10,126 nucleotides of DNA, from contig CANMXH010000076.1 in assembly GCA_947501315.1 (NCBI GenBank), positions 1 through 10,126 of the forward strand. Direction: 5' to 3'. The position numbers and the translations under genes are program-made. This stretch comes from Caulobacteraceae bacterium (GTDB lineage Bacteria; Pseudomonadota; Alphaproteobacteria; Caulobacterales; Caulobacteraceae). A model generated the notes under the pieces. It was not told where the DNA came from and did no database searches. It saw only the letters and a program-made list of their open reading frames with translations. This document shows positions 1-6,571 of the stretch, in pieces (within the stretch, counting starts at the first letter, position 1; each line of letters opens with the position of its first letter).

Positions 1-582
1 CACCTTGTCGGGGGTGACGCCGAATTTCTCGAACACGGCCTCCTCGGCGAGGCGGCGCTCCTTCATCGGGTCCCACATGACGACCGAGGGGCCGATCAGC
101 TGCATCAGGTCCTTGTCGGAGGAGACGATGACCGCCTCGCCGCCGGCGTCGCGGGCGCGGCAGGCATAGGTGGCGATCAGGTCGTCGGCCTCCCAGCCGG
201 CCAGTTCGATGCCATGGATCCCGAAGGCGGCCGTGGCCTCGCGCACCAGCGGGAATTGCGGGATCAGATCCTCGGGCGTGGCCGAGCGGTTGGCCTTGTA
301 GAGGTCGTACATCTCATTGCGGAAGGTCTTGTCCGAATGGTCGAAGACGGCGACCAGATGGGTCGGGCCGTCCTCGCCCTTCATGTCGCGGATGAGCTTC
401 CACAGCATGTTGCAATAGCCCTGGACGGCCCCGACGGGCAGGCCGTCGGACTTGCGCGTCAGGGGCGGCAGGGCGTGGTAGGCGCGGAAGATATAGGCCG
501 AGGCGTCGATCATCCACAGCCGGACGGGGGTGCCGTCGTGCGGGGTCTCGGGGGCGGGTGAGTCGGGCGCAGCGTCGGTCAT
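1..582 (-). CDS. polA: DNA polymerase I, N-terminal 5'-3' exonuclease part (partial, runs off the left edge)
   Basis: The first 194 codons of DNA polymerase I, the enzyme that removes RNA primers and fills gaps in replication and repair. Only the 5'-3' exonuclease (flap nuclease) domain is in the window; the polymerase domain lies beyond position 1. Visible family marks are the metal-site Asp in MIDASAYIFRAYHALPPLT (D26), VFDH (D81), the YKANR block near residues 95-99, EADD (131-134) and SSDKDLMQL (154-162, with D156 and D158). The ATG at 582 gives an N-terminus about 13 residues longer than E. coli Pol I before the first conserved Asp, which is ordinary. It has no strong Shine-Dalgarno; a GC-rich hairpin (594-598 with 604-608) lies just upstream. 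It sits 44 bp downstream of the ThDP-enzyme gene on the same strand, so co-transcription is possible. Confidence 0.95.
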   Translation of the reverse strand, partial: MTDAAPDSPAPETPHDGTPVRLWMIDASAYIFRAYHALPPLTRKSDGLPVGAVQGYCNMLWKLIRDMKGEDGPTHLVAVFDHSDKTFRNEMYDLYKANRSATPEDLIPQFPLVREATAAFGIHGIELAGWEADDLIATYACRARDAGGEAVIVSSDKDLMQLIGPSVVMWDPMKERRLAEEAVFEKFGVTPDKV

Positions 583-626
583 GCGGCAACATAGGCGGGC
601 GCGCCGCCCCCGTCACCGGCTGACCG

Positions 627-2285
627 CTATCCGCGCAGGCCGGTGATCGTCCGGCCGGGGGCGATGTCCTCGGCCGAGGTGATCAGGTGGACGAGGGCGG
701 GGCGGCCGGCGCTGCGTGCGGCGGCGAGGGCGGCGGGGAAGTCGGCCGTGGTCTCGCAGCGGATGCCGAAGGCACCGAAGGCCTCGGCATATTTGACGAA
801 GTCGGGGTTTACGAGGTCGGTGGCCATGACGCGGTCGGCTCCGGGATAGTGGCCTTCCTGGTGCATGCGGATGGTGCCGTAGGTGCCGTTGTCGACGACC
901 ACGACCACGACATGGATGCCGTACTGGACCGCCGTGGCGATCTCCTGACCGGTCATGAGGTAGTCGCCGTCGCCGGCGATGCAGATGACGTCGCGATCGG
1001 GGTGGACGGACTTGGCGGCGATGGCGGCGGGATAGCCATAGCCCATGGCGCCGGAGGTCGGGGCCAACTGGGTGTGCCGGGCGCGGTGGCGGTGGAAGCG
1101 GTGCAGCCAGGCGGCGAAATTGCCGGCCCCGTTGGTGAGGATGGCGTCGGCGGGCAGGGCCTCGGCCAGATGGCGGATGACCTCGCTCATATTGACCGCG
1201 CCGGTGACGCTGACGGGCTGGATGAAGGCGCGGTAGTCGGCGTGGGCGGTGGCGGCCTCGGCTGTCCAGTCGCGACCGGGGTCCATGTCTGACAGGGCGA
1301 GGGCGGCGAGCGAGCAGTCGGCGGCGGCGCCCATCAGGGTCGGCCAGACGCGGCCCAGTTCCTCGGGCCCGGGATGGATGTGGATCAGGACCTCGGCGGT
1401 CCGCGCCCGCGTCAGCAGGGTGTAGCCGAGGGTCGGATTCTCGCCCAGCCGCGCGCCGATGGTCAGGATCAGGTCGGCGTCCTTGACCCGCTGGACCAGT
1501 TTCGGGTTCGGCCCGAGGCCGAGGTCGCCGGCATAGTTGGGGCGGTCGTTGGAGATCAGGTCCTTGCGGCGGAAGGACAGGGCGACCGGCAGGCCGATGC
1601 GCTCGGCCCAGTCGCCGATGGCGGTGGTCGCCTCGTCGGTCCAGCCGGAACCGCCGAGCACCAGAAGCGGGCGTTCGGCCTTGGCCAGCCGTGCGCGGAC
1701 CTGTTCGACGAAGGCGCGGTCCAGGGCGGCTTTCGCGGGGGTCACCGGCCGGATCGGGGTCGGGCCGCCGTCGGCGTGCAGGATATCCTCGGGCAGGGCG
1801 ATGACCACGGGCCCCATCCGGCCCTGAAGCGCGGTGGCGAAGGCGCGCTCGACGACCTCGACGGTGCGTTCGGGGCTCTCGATCTCGGTGGCCCATTTGG
1901 CCAGGCCGCCGAAGACCTCGCGATAGTCGACCTCCTGGAAGGCACCGCGCCCGCGGTCGGTCAGGGCGATCTGGCCGACGAACAGGATCATCGGGGTGGA
2001 GTCCTGATGGGCCGTATGTACGCCGATGGAGGCATGGGTCGCGCCGGGGCCGCGGGTGACCATGCAGACACCGGGTTTGCCGGTCAGCTTGCCGTAAGCC
2101 TCCGCCATATTGGCGGCGCCGGCTTCGTGGCGGCAGGCGATGACCTGGATCCGGTCGCGCACATCGGCGAGGGCATCGAGGACGGCGAGATAGCTCTCGC
2201 CCGGGACGCAGAAGACGCGGTCGATGCCGTTCATGACGAGGGTGTCGACGATGCGGCGGGCGGCGGTGTTGGCGGGCTGGCTCAT
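627..2285 (-). CDS. Thiamine-diphosphate-dependent enzyme, acetolactate synthase-like (552 aa)
   Basis: A complete member of the ThDP-binding superfamily with the three-domain layout of acetolactate synthase catalytic subunits and relatives. The N-terminal PYR domain (about 5-170) carries the cofactor-activating Glu in RHEAGAANMAEAYG (E54) and the VTRGPGATHASIG stretch. The central domain spans about 190-325. The C-terminal PP domain (about 370-545) has SGAMGYGYPAAIAAK and the Mg-ThDP motif starting GDGD (438-441) and closing with VDNGTYG (N466). RGAFQEVDY near 112-120 also resembles acetolactate synthase. The ATG at 2285 begins MSQPANTAARRIVDTL, as the family does; the frame stays open upstream into repeat DNA, so a longer start is rejected. 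No small regulatory (IlvN-like) subunit gene is adjacent, so the biosynthetic branched-chain role is not supported. Superfamily is certain; the substrate is unknown (other 2-oxo-acid decarboxylases or carboligases possible). Confidence 0.9.
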   Translation of the reverse strand: MSQPANTAARRIVDTLVMNGIDRVFCVPGESYLAVLDALADVRDRIQVIACRHEAGAANMAEAYGKLTGKPGVCMVTRGPGATHASIGVHTAHQDSTPMILFVGQIALTDRGRGAFQEVDYREVFGGLAKWATEIESPERTVEVVERAFATALQGRMGPVVIALPEDILHADGGPTPIRPVTPAKAALDRAFVEQVRARLAKAERPLLVLGGSGWTDEATTAIGDWAERIGLPVALSFRRKDLISNDRPNYAGDLGLGPNPKLVQRVKDADLILTIGARLGENPTLGYTLLTRARTAEVLIHIHPGPEELGRVWPTLMGAAADCSLAALALSDMDPGRDWTAEAATAHADYRAFIQPVSVTGAVNMSEVIRHLAEALPADAILTNGAGNFAAWLHRFHRHRARHTQLAPTSGAMGYGYPAAIAAKSVHPDRDVICIAGDGDYLMTGQEIATAVQYGIHVVVVVVDNGTYGTIRMHQEGHYPGADRVMATDLVNPDFVKYAEAFGAFGIRCETTADFPAALAAARSAGRPALVHLITSAEDIAPGRTITGLRG

Positions 2286-2633
2286 GAGGGAGCGATTAGC
2301 AGATCGGAGCGGGGCTTGGCCATGCGGGGGCTGTTGCGCCGGCTGCCCGACGAGCGCTGGTTCATCACAAAGGGCACGAAGGGGGCACGAAGAACACGAA
2401 GGGGTCCGGGGGAGCGGCAACCCTGTCGCCGCAAGCGTCGAGAGACGTGAGTGATCGAGGCCAGGGCCTCGATCGGGTTCGTGCGGCGAACGCCGCAACC
2501 TCGCCTCTTTCGCCGGGGAGACCGCGATTTCGATACGACTCAGGTCTCTTCGTGTCCTTCGTGCGCCCTTCGTGCCCTTTGTGTTGAACCAGCTTCAGAT
2601 GAAGCGCCAGTCCCGGCGGGGATTTCGGCCCGA
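2286..2633. other. Intergenic region between truA and the ThDP-enzyme gene
   Basis: A 348-bp gap without a convincing gene. It holds the 218-bp inverted-repeat element described separately (2366-2583), about 80 bp that should carry the promoter and leader of the ThDP-enzyme gene, and 50 bp before the truA stop. Open frames through it translate into low-complexity Lys-Gly-His-Glu-type peptides, which are typical of the gcacgaag repeat and not of a protein. Confidence 0.6.
2366..2583. repeat. 218-bp element bounded by 36-bp near-perfect inverted repeats
   Basis: The left arm 2366-2401 and the right arm 2548-2583 are reverse complements at 34 of 36 positions. Each arm is built from degenerate tandem copies of a gcacgaag unit and ends outward in cacaaagggcacgaag. 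Between the arms lie two tight hairpins: gatcgaggcc (2453-2462) pairs with 2465-2474, and tgcggcg (2482-2488) pairs with 2491-2497. No open frame inside looks like a transposase. From general knowledge, gcacgaag-type repeats recur in intergenic DNA of many bacterial genomes. A folded RNA or a small non-autonomous mobile element are both possible. The arms and stems are seen directly; mobility or function is inference. Confidence 0.8.
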
Positions 2634-3371
2634 CTAGTAGACCACGCCCGTCAGATAGAGCCCTGTGGACGGGGCCACCGGCCCGCAGGCGGCGCGGTCG
2701 CGGGCGGCGAGGGCGGCTGCGACGTCGTCGATGGTCCAGCGGCCCAGCCCGACCTCGGCGAGGGTGCCGGTCATGGAGCGGACCTGGCGGTGCAGGAAGC
2801 TGCGTGCCTCGAACACCAGATGCACTTCCTCGCCGACGCGCCGGACAGAGGCGACGTCGAGCGTCTTTTCCGGCGATTTCGACTGGCAGTTCACATCGCG
2901 GAAGGTGGTGAAGTCGTGCAGGCCGATGAGGGCCTGCGCCGCCGCATGCATGGCGTCGGCGTCCATGGATTTGCGCATGTGCCAGACCCGGCCGGCATCG
3001 AGGGCGGGCGGGCCGGGGCGGTTGAGGATGCGGTAGAGGTAGCGGCGGCCGGTCGCCGAGAAGCGGGCGTGCCAGTCGTCCTCGACGCCCTCGCAGTCCA
3101 GCACCGCGATCGCCTCGCCGACCAGATGGGCATTGAGGGCGTTCATCACCGTCTGTGCCGGCCAGGCCTTTTCCAGATCGAGGCTGATGACCTGACCGGT
3201 GGCGTGGACGCCGGTGTCGGTGCGGCCGGCGGCGGCGAGGCGCACGGTCTCGCCGCAGAAGGCGGTGATGGCGGCCTCGACGGAGCCCTGCACCGTCGGC
3301 TGGTCGGTCTGGGCCTGGAAGCCGTTGTAGGCCGAGCCGTCGTATTCGAGGGTGAGCCGATATCTCGGCAT
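2634..3371 (-). CDS. truA: tRNA pseudouridine(38-40) synthase TruA (245 aa)
   Basis: Converts uridines 38-40 of the tRNA anticodon arm to pseudouridine in the cytoplasm. The catalytic Asp is in GRTDTGVHATGQ (D52). Other family marks are the start MPRYRLTLEYDGSAYNGFQ, the substrate-binding FSATGRRYLYRI segment near 104-115, and the C-terminal RSFLHRQVRSMTGTLAEVG block. Length and start are normal for the family. The start at 3371 is supported by a good Shine-Dalgarno (AGGGAGA, 3378-3384) six bases upstream, which overlaps the fmt stop codon. The gene is therefore translated as the distal member of an fmt-truA unit. It ends TAG at 2634-2636, about 50 bp before the inverted-repeat element. Confidence 0.97.
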   Translation of the reverse strand: MPRYRLTLEYDGSAYNGFQAQTDQPTVQGSVEAAITAFCGETVRLAAAGRTDTGVHATGQVISLDLEKAWPAQTVMNALNAHLVGEAIAVLDCEGVEDDWHARFSATGRRYLYRILNRPGPPALDAGRVWHMRKSMDADAMHAAAQALIGLHDFTTFRDVNCQSKSPEKTLDVASVRRVGEEVHLVFEARSFLHRQVRSMTGTLAEVGLGRWTIDDVAAALAARDRAACGPVAPSTGLYLTGVVY

Positions 3372-3377
3372 GTCGCG

Positions 3378-3384
3378 TCTCCCT
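3378..3384 (-). promoter_or_regulatory. truA ribosome binding site overlapping the fmt stop codon
   Basis: On the minus strand AGGGAGA lies six bases before the truA ATG. Its first two bases are the last two of the fmt stop codon TAG (3383-3385). This fixes the truA start and links translation of the two genes. Confidence 0.8.
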
Positions 3385-4363
3385 ACCGCTCGCCCCGCGT
3401 CCCCGCCTTCGCGGGGATGACGACGTCGCTGCTTGAGGGAGACAGCACCGTTCCGGCCGGCAGCGGGAAGCCGCGCAGCATTTCTTCGGCCGACTGGGCC
3501 GCCTTGCCCGCGCGCTGGACCCGGAGCAGGTCGACCGCACCCTCGCCGCAGGCGATGCGCAGGGAGCCGTCCAGAACCTGACCGGCCGAGCCCGAGCCGT
3601 CCGGCGCGACCCGCGACATCAGGACCTTGATCCGCACCGGCCCGTCCTCGCCCGCAACCTCGAACCAGGCGCCGGGGAAGGGCGACAGGCCGCGGATGTG
3701 GGCGTCGATGTCCGCCGCCGGGCGGGACCAGTCGATGCGGGCCTCGGCGGGGGTGATCTTCCGCGCATAGGTCGGCTCGCCGGACTGTTCCGTGCCCTCG
3801 ACGCCGCCGCGCTCGATCGCGGCCAGGGCCCGGGGCCAGAGGGCGGCGCCGATGTGGGACATGCGCTCGCCGAGGCTGGCGGCGGTGTCGTCGGGGCGGA
3901 TGTCGAGGATTTCCGACAGCAGGATCGCGCCCTCGTCGAGGCCCTCGGACATGCGCATGATCTGGACGCCGGTCTGGCGGTCGCCGGCCATGATGGCGCG
4001 CTGGATCGGGGCGGCGCCGCGCCAGCGGGGCAGCAGGGAGCCGTGCAGGTTGAAACAGCCGAGGCGGGGCGCGTCGAGCACCTCGGCCTTGAGGATCTGG
4101 CCATAGGCGACGACGCAGGCGGCATCGACCTCGAGGCCTTTGAACGTCTCGATGGCCTCGGGCGACTTCATCGAGGCGGGGGTGAAGACCGGCAGGCCCA
4201 TGGTTTCTGCGAAGGCCTGGACCGGCGAGGGCGTCAGCTTCTGGCCCCGCCCGCGCGGCTTGGGCGGCTGGGACCAGACCCCCACGATCTCATGGCCCGA
4301 GGCGATGAGCTCGGCCAGGGACGGCACGGCGAATTCGGGGGTACCCATGAAGGCGAGGCGCAT
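3383..4363 (-). CDS. fmt: Methionyl-tRNA formyltransferase Fmt (326 aa) with a repeat-derived C-terminal tail
   Basis: Transfers a formyl group from 10-formyltetrahydrofolate to the initiator Met-tRNA. The N-terminal catalytic domain (about 1-185) has the start MRLAFMGTPEFAVPSL, the catalytic Asn and His in CFNLHGSLLPRWRGAAPI (N105, H107) and the Asp in GLDEGAILL (D143). The C-terminal tRNA-binding domain covers about 205-305. The usual family length is near 308-315 residues. Here the protein runs on past LPAGTVLS into about 14 residues, DVVIPAKAGTRGER, coded by a palindromic repeat (3399-3421), so the natural stop has been displaced. The start at 4363 lacks a clear Shine-Dalgarno next to it; a 7-bp hairpin sits just upstream. 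It is co-transcribed with truA. Its usual partner def lies 2.4 kb upstream, beyond the P450 block. Confidence 0.97.
   Translation of the reverse strand: MRLAFMGTPEFAVPSLAELIASGHEIVGVWSQPPKPRGRGQKLTPSPVQAFAETMGLPVFTPASMKSPEAIETFKGLEVDAACVVAYGQILKAEVLDAPRLGCFNLHGSLLPRWRGAAPIQRAIMAGDRQTGVQIMRMSEGLDEGAILLSEILDIRPDDTAASLGERMSHIGAALWPRALAAIERGGVEGTEQSGEPTYARKITPAEARIDWSRPAADIDAHIRGLSPFPGAWFEVAGEDGPVRIKVLMSRVAPDGSGSAGQVLDGSLRIACGEGAVDLLRVQRAGKAAQSAEEMLRGFPLPAGTVLSPSSSDVVIPAKAGTRGER
3399..3421. repeat. Short palindromic intergenic-type repeat embedded in the 3' end of fmt
   Basis: The 23 bp contain a perfect 7-bp stem, tccccgc (3400-3406) with gcgggga (3411-3417), around a 4-base loop. Read on the minus strand in the fmt frame it gives VIPAKAG, a peptide I know from widespread REP-like repeats read as protein. 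Only one copy is in this window, so its repeat status rests on prior knowledge. Confidence 0.65.
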
Positions 4364-4366
4364 CCG

Positions 4367-4386
4367 CGCGCTTTGCCCTAAGCGCG
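4367..4386 (-). promoter_or_regulatory. Hairpin in the fmt leader, four bases from the start codon
   Basis: The sequences cgcgctt (4367-4373) and aagcgcg (4380-4386) form a perfect 7-bp stem with a 6-base loop. On the fmt mRNA the loop shows AGGG, the only Shine-Dalgarno-like run near the ATG at 4363. A role in translation control, or as the scar edge of the upstream insertion, is inference. Confidence 0.4.
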
Positions 4387-4483
4387 GGGCGGGGACAAGG
4401 CGAGGGGGCGGGAGGGGGCAGCTTTCAGGCGGGGCGGCGATGACCGCGACCGACCCGGAGCGGACCGCCGGGTGCAGGCGATG

Positions 4484-4507
4484 TGACCTGCCCCTGAGTT
4501 TTCATCC
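4484..4507. mobile_element. Terminal inverted repeat of an IS3-family element (one end only)
   Basis: The sequence begins tgacctgcccctgagttttc and lies immediately outside the stop codon of the transposase remnant, where the right end of an IS3-family element belongs. The TG outer end fits the family. No matching inverted copy was found elsewhere in the window, so the element is truncated. Confidence 0.6.
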
Positions 4508-4690
4508 AGCGACGACCTGGGTCCCGGCGCTTGTTTTGCATCTCAGCGCCGTGTGAGCGACAGGCCGGGCCGCGCCGCTTTCAAGCCGCCCAGCGGCTCG
4601 GCCTGTTGCGGTCAGGCTCGCAGCATGGGCCGCGGGGGTGAGGTAGCCGATCGACGCCTGCGGACGGCTGGTATTGTCGTCGGTCGCGCG
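4502..4690 (-). pseudogene. IS3-family transposase (OrfB) C-terminal remnant
   Basis: A minus-strand frame reads DDNTSRPQASIGYLTPAAHA followed by SLTATG and a short tail ending at TGA (4502-4504). This matches the invariant C-terminal block of IS3-family integrases, usually DYNxxRPHSxLGYLTPxxYA. The Tyr and His of that block are replaced (DDN and RPQ), and upstream of about 4690 the frame no longer resembles a transposase. The DDE catalytic core is absent, so it is dead. It marks past mobile-element activity between fmt and the P450 gene. What lies upstream of 4690 may be a different insertion or decayed DNA. Confidence 0.8.
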
Positions 4691-4997
4691 CGCAGATTGC
4701 TCGCAGAGACGGGTTATCGCGGACCAGCCTGCCAGCGGCAGGGGGGGGCGAAATCTCCGGGCCGGCCTGACCGGGCACGGGGGCCATACCTGCAGACGCG
4801 TATCCACGATTGAGAACATGGGGATCAACCTGATCACCATCGTTTCCCGTTCCTGCTATTTCGGTCGCAAGGTCCACTTTCAGGGCGCGAGCTTCAGTCC
4901 GCTTCCGAGCCTGAACGGAAGTTCCAGACGTCCGCTGTCGGGGCAGACCTTCCAGGTGCCGACCCAAGCCGGGCTGGTTGAGTGTGTACATCTGGTC

Positions 4998-5009
4998 CAG
5001 GTCGACCTG
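4998..5009. promoter_or_regulatory. Perfect 12-bp palindrome upstream of the P450 gene
   Basis: caggtcgacctg is a perfect palindrome, and its half-site caggtc recurs at 5022-5027. It lies about 120 bp before the P450 start. Such a site could be a dimeric-regulator operator, but in GC-rich DNA it could also be chance. Confidence 0.25.
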
Positions 5010-5116
5010 CCCGCGTCCCGCCAGGTCAGGGAATTGTCGCTTGCCGCATGCCACCCCACGCTGCCACTGTACAGGCTAGGGTCGGCGAACAGCGTATCTG
5101 AGACCCCGCCCGGACC

Positions 5117-5122
5117 AGGGAG
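5117..5122 (+). promoter_or_regulatory. Ribosome binding site of the P450 gene
   Basis: AGGGAG lies seven bases before the ATG at 5130 and decides that start. The reading frame is open far upstream (to about 4674) but has no family similarity there. Confidence 0.75.
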
Positions 5123-5129
5123 CTACGCA

Positions 5130-6383
5130 ATGCCGGACGGTGCCAACACCCTTGCCGCGGACTTCGACGCCGACGCCGTGCCGCTGGAGGACATCGACGT
5201 CAGCGATGTCGAGCTTTGGCGCACTGATAGCCACTGGCCGCTCTTCGAGCGCCTGCGCCGCGAGGATCCGGTGCACTACTGCCGCCAGAGCTTCTTCGGG
5301 CCTTACTGGTCGATCACCCGCTATAACGACATCATGGCCGTGGACACCGACCACGAGGCCTTCTCGTCGGAAGCCGAACTGGGCGGCATCGCCATCCTCG
5401 ATCCGGGTTCGGAATTGCGCCTGCCAAATTTCATTGCCATGGACCCGCCGAAGCACGACGCCCAGCGCAAGACCGTCAGCCCGATCTTCTCACCCTCAAG
5501 CCTGGCGCGCATGGAGCCCCTGATCCGCGAGCGGGCCGGGCGCATTCTGGACGAGTTGCCGATCGGCGAGACTTTCGACTGGGTCGACCGCGTCTCGATC
5601 GAACTGACCACCCAGATGCTCGCTACGCTGTTCGACTTTCCCTTTGAGGACCGTCGGAAGCTGACCTACTGGTCGGACGTCGCCACCGCCATCCCCGGGC
5701 CCGGCTCCCTGGTTGAGACCGAAGACGCCAAGCTGGCGGTGCTGATGGAGTGCCTGGCCGCCTTCACGCAGCTTTGGAACGAGCGCGTAAACGCACCGCC
5801 ACAAGGTGACCTGATCTCCATGCTGGCCCACGGCGAGGCCACCCGGAACATGAGTCCGATGGAATACCTCGGCAACGTCGGGCTGTTGATCGTCGGAGGC
5901 AATGACACCACGCGCAATACTATCACGGGCAGCGTCCTTGCCTTGAACCAGAACCCGGACCAGTACGCCAAGCTGCGCGCCAACCCTGAACTGATACCGT
6001 CGATGGTGTCTGAAACGGTACGGTGGCAGACACCGCTGGCGCATATGCGCCGCACCGCCACCCGTGACGTGGAGGTCGGCGGCAAGACCATCAGGAAGGG
6101 CGACAAGGTGATCATGTGGTACGTCTCGGGCAACCGCGACGATGCGGTGATCGAGAACCCGAACGCCTATATCATCGATCGCGAGCGCCCGCGTCAGCAC
6201 CTATCGTTCGGCTTCGGCATCCACCGCTGCGTCGGCAACCGCCTCGCCGAGATGCAACTCCGCGTGGTATGGGAGGAGATATTGAAGCGCTTCCCGGTCA
6301 TCGAAGTAATGGGCGAGCCCGAGCGCGTGGCTTCGCCGTTCGTCAAGGGCTACCACAGTCTGCCGGTTCGCATTCCAGCCTGA
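5130..6383 (+). CDS. Cytochrome P450, CYP153-type alkane/fatty-acid hydroxylase (417 aa)
   Basis: A complete soluble bacterial class I P450. Visible motifs are the I-helix oxygen-activation site VGGNDTTRN (256-260 core), the K-helix ExxR as ETVR (E295-R298), and the haem loop FGFGIHRCVG with the ligand Cys at C367. The stretches VGGNDTTRNTITGSVLALNQ, WQTPLAHMRRTA and MWYVSGNRD, and the tail from GEPERV to PVRIPA, are what I know from CYP153 enzymes. Those hydroxylate the terminal carbon of medium-chain alkanes or fatty acids. The family call is from memory of these motifs, not a search. CYP153 needs a 2Fe-2S ferredoxin and an FAD ferredoxin reductase; neither is nearby. It is the only plus-strand gene in the left 8 kb, and its codon use seems less extreme (more gaa, aac, ttg) than the flanking genes. 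Together with the IS debris upstream, this suggests acquisition. Confidence 0.93.
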   Translation: MPDGANTLAADFDADAVPLEDIDVSDVELWRTDSHWPLFERLRREDPVHYCRQSFFGPYWSITRYNDIMAVDTDHEAFSSEAELGGIAILDPGSELRLPNFIAMDPPKHDAQRKTVSPIFSPSSLARMEPLIRERAGRILDELPIGETFDWVDRVSIELTTQMLATLFDFPFEDRRKLTYWSDVATAIPGPGSLVETEDAKLAVLMECLAAFTQLWNERVNAPPQGDLISMLAHGEATRNMSPMEYLGNVGLLIVGGNDTTRNTITGSVLALNQNPDQYAKLRANPELIPSMVSETVRWQTPLAHMRRTATRDVEVGGKTIRKGDKVIMWYVSGNRDDAVIENPNAYIIDRERPRQHLSFGFGIHRCVGNRLAEMQLRVVWEEILKRFPVIEVMGEPERVASPFVKGYHSLPVRIPA

Positions 6384-6571
6384 AATCGGATCGCCAGGTC
6401 CCCGGGAGCTGGCGATCCCATGCGCCCGCCCTTCGCTTGCCTCCAAGGCTGATGGGAAGGCGAAACCTTCCAATACGGGCAGCGCGGTGTCCCCTTCCGG
6501 GCGCTTGGCTAACTTCCGCTAACCACCCGTAGCGGACATGAAGAGAGTCCACTGATGGGCTCCCGCGGGGT
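6384..6571. other. Intergenic region between the P450 gene and the small membrane protein gene (convergent)
   Basis: It holds the hairpin at 6388-6418 and a weak inverted repeat, tccgct (6515-6520) with agcgga (6531-6536). No gene is seen. The right edge of any inserted segment should lie in here, since the host cluster resumes at 6571. Confidence 0.5.
6388..6418 (+). terminator. Stem-loop just after the P450 stop codon
   Basis: ggatcgccag (6388-6397) pairs perfectly with ctggcgatcc (6409-6418) over ten base pairs around an 11-base loop. It starts four bases after the stop codon. It lacks a following T-run, so it is either a weak terminator or an mRNA 3' stabiliser. Confidence 0.5.

Larger units (their letters stand above)
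4364..5129. other. Intergenic block between fmt and the P450 gene
   Basis: This 766-bp gap lies between divergently oriented fmt and P450 genes. It contains the fmt leader hairpin, an IS3-family transposase remnant with one terminal repeat (4484-4690), then about 440 bp (4691-5129) in which I recognise no gene on either strand. The unassigned part includes a perfect 12-bp palindrome (4998-5009) and must carry the P450 promoter; no confident -35/-10 pair could be picked. Confidence 0.6.

Noticed and set aside
2366..2402. CRISPR-like repeats in the gcacgaag tracts
   Set aside because: The units are about 8-10 bp, degenerate and without spacers; they are arms of an inverted repeat, and no cas gene is present.
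687..2450. Long plus-strand open frames (687-1292 and 1374-2450)
   Set aside because: They lie antisense to the ThDP-enzyme gene, translate to Gly/Asp/Val-rich low-complexity sequence with no motifs, and are expected in GC-rich DNA.
2286..2498. Upstream extension of the ThDP-enzyme frame
   Set aside because: The added 71 residues read through the inverted-repeat arm; the family N-terminus begins at 2285.
5001..5030. Possible second end of the IS3 element (gacctgccc at 5004-5012)
   Set aside because: Only nine bases match the terminal repeat, in the same and not the inverted orientation, and the similarity stops at once.
4674..5129. Upstream extension of the P450 frame
   Set aside because: No CYP similarity in the extra 152 residues; the ATG at 5130 has a proper ribosome binding site and gives the normal family length.
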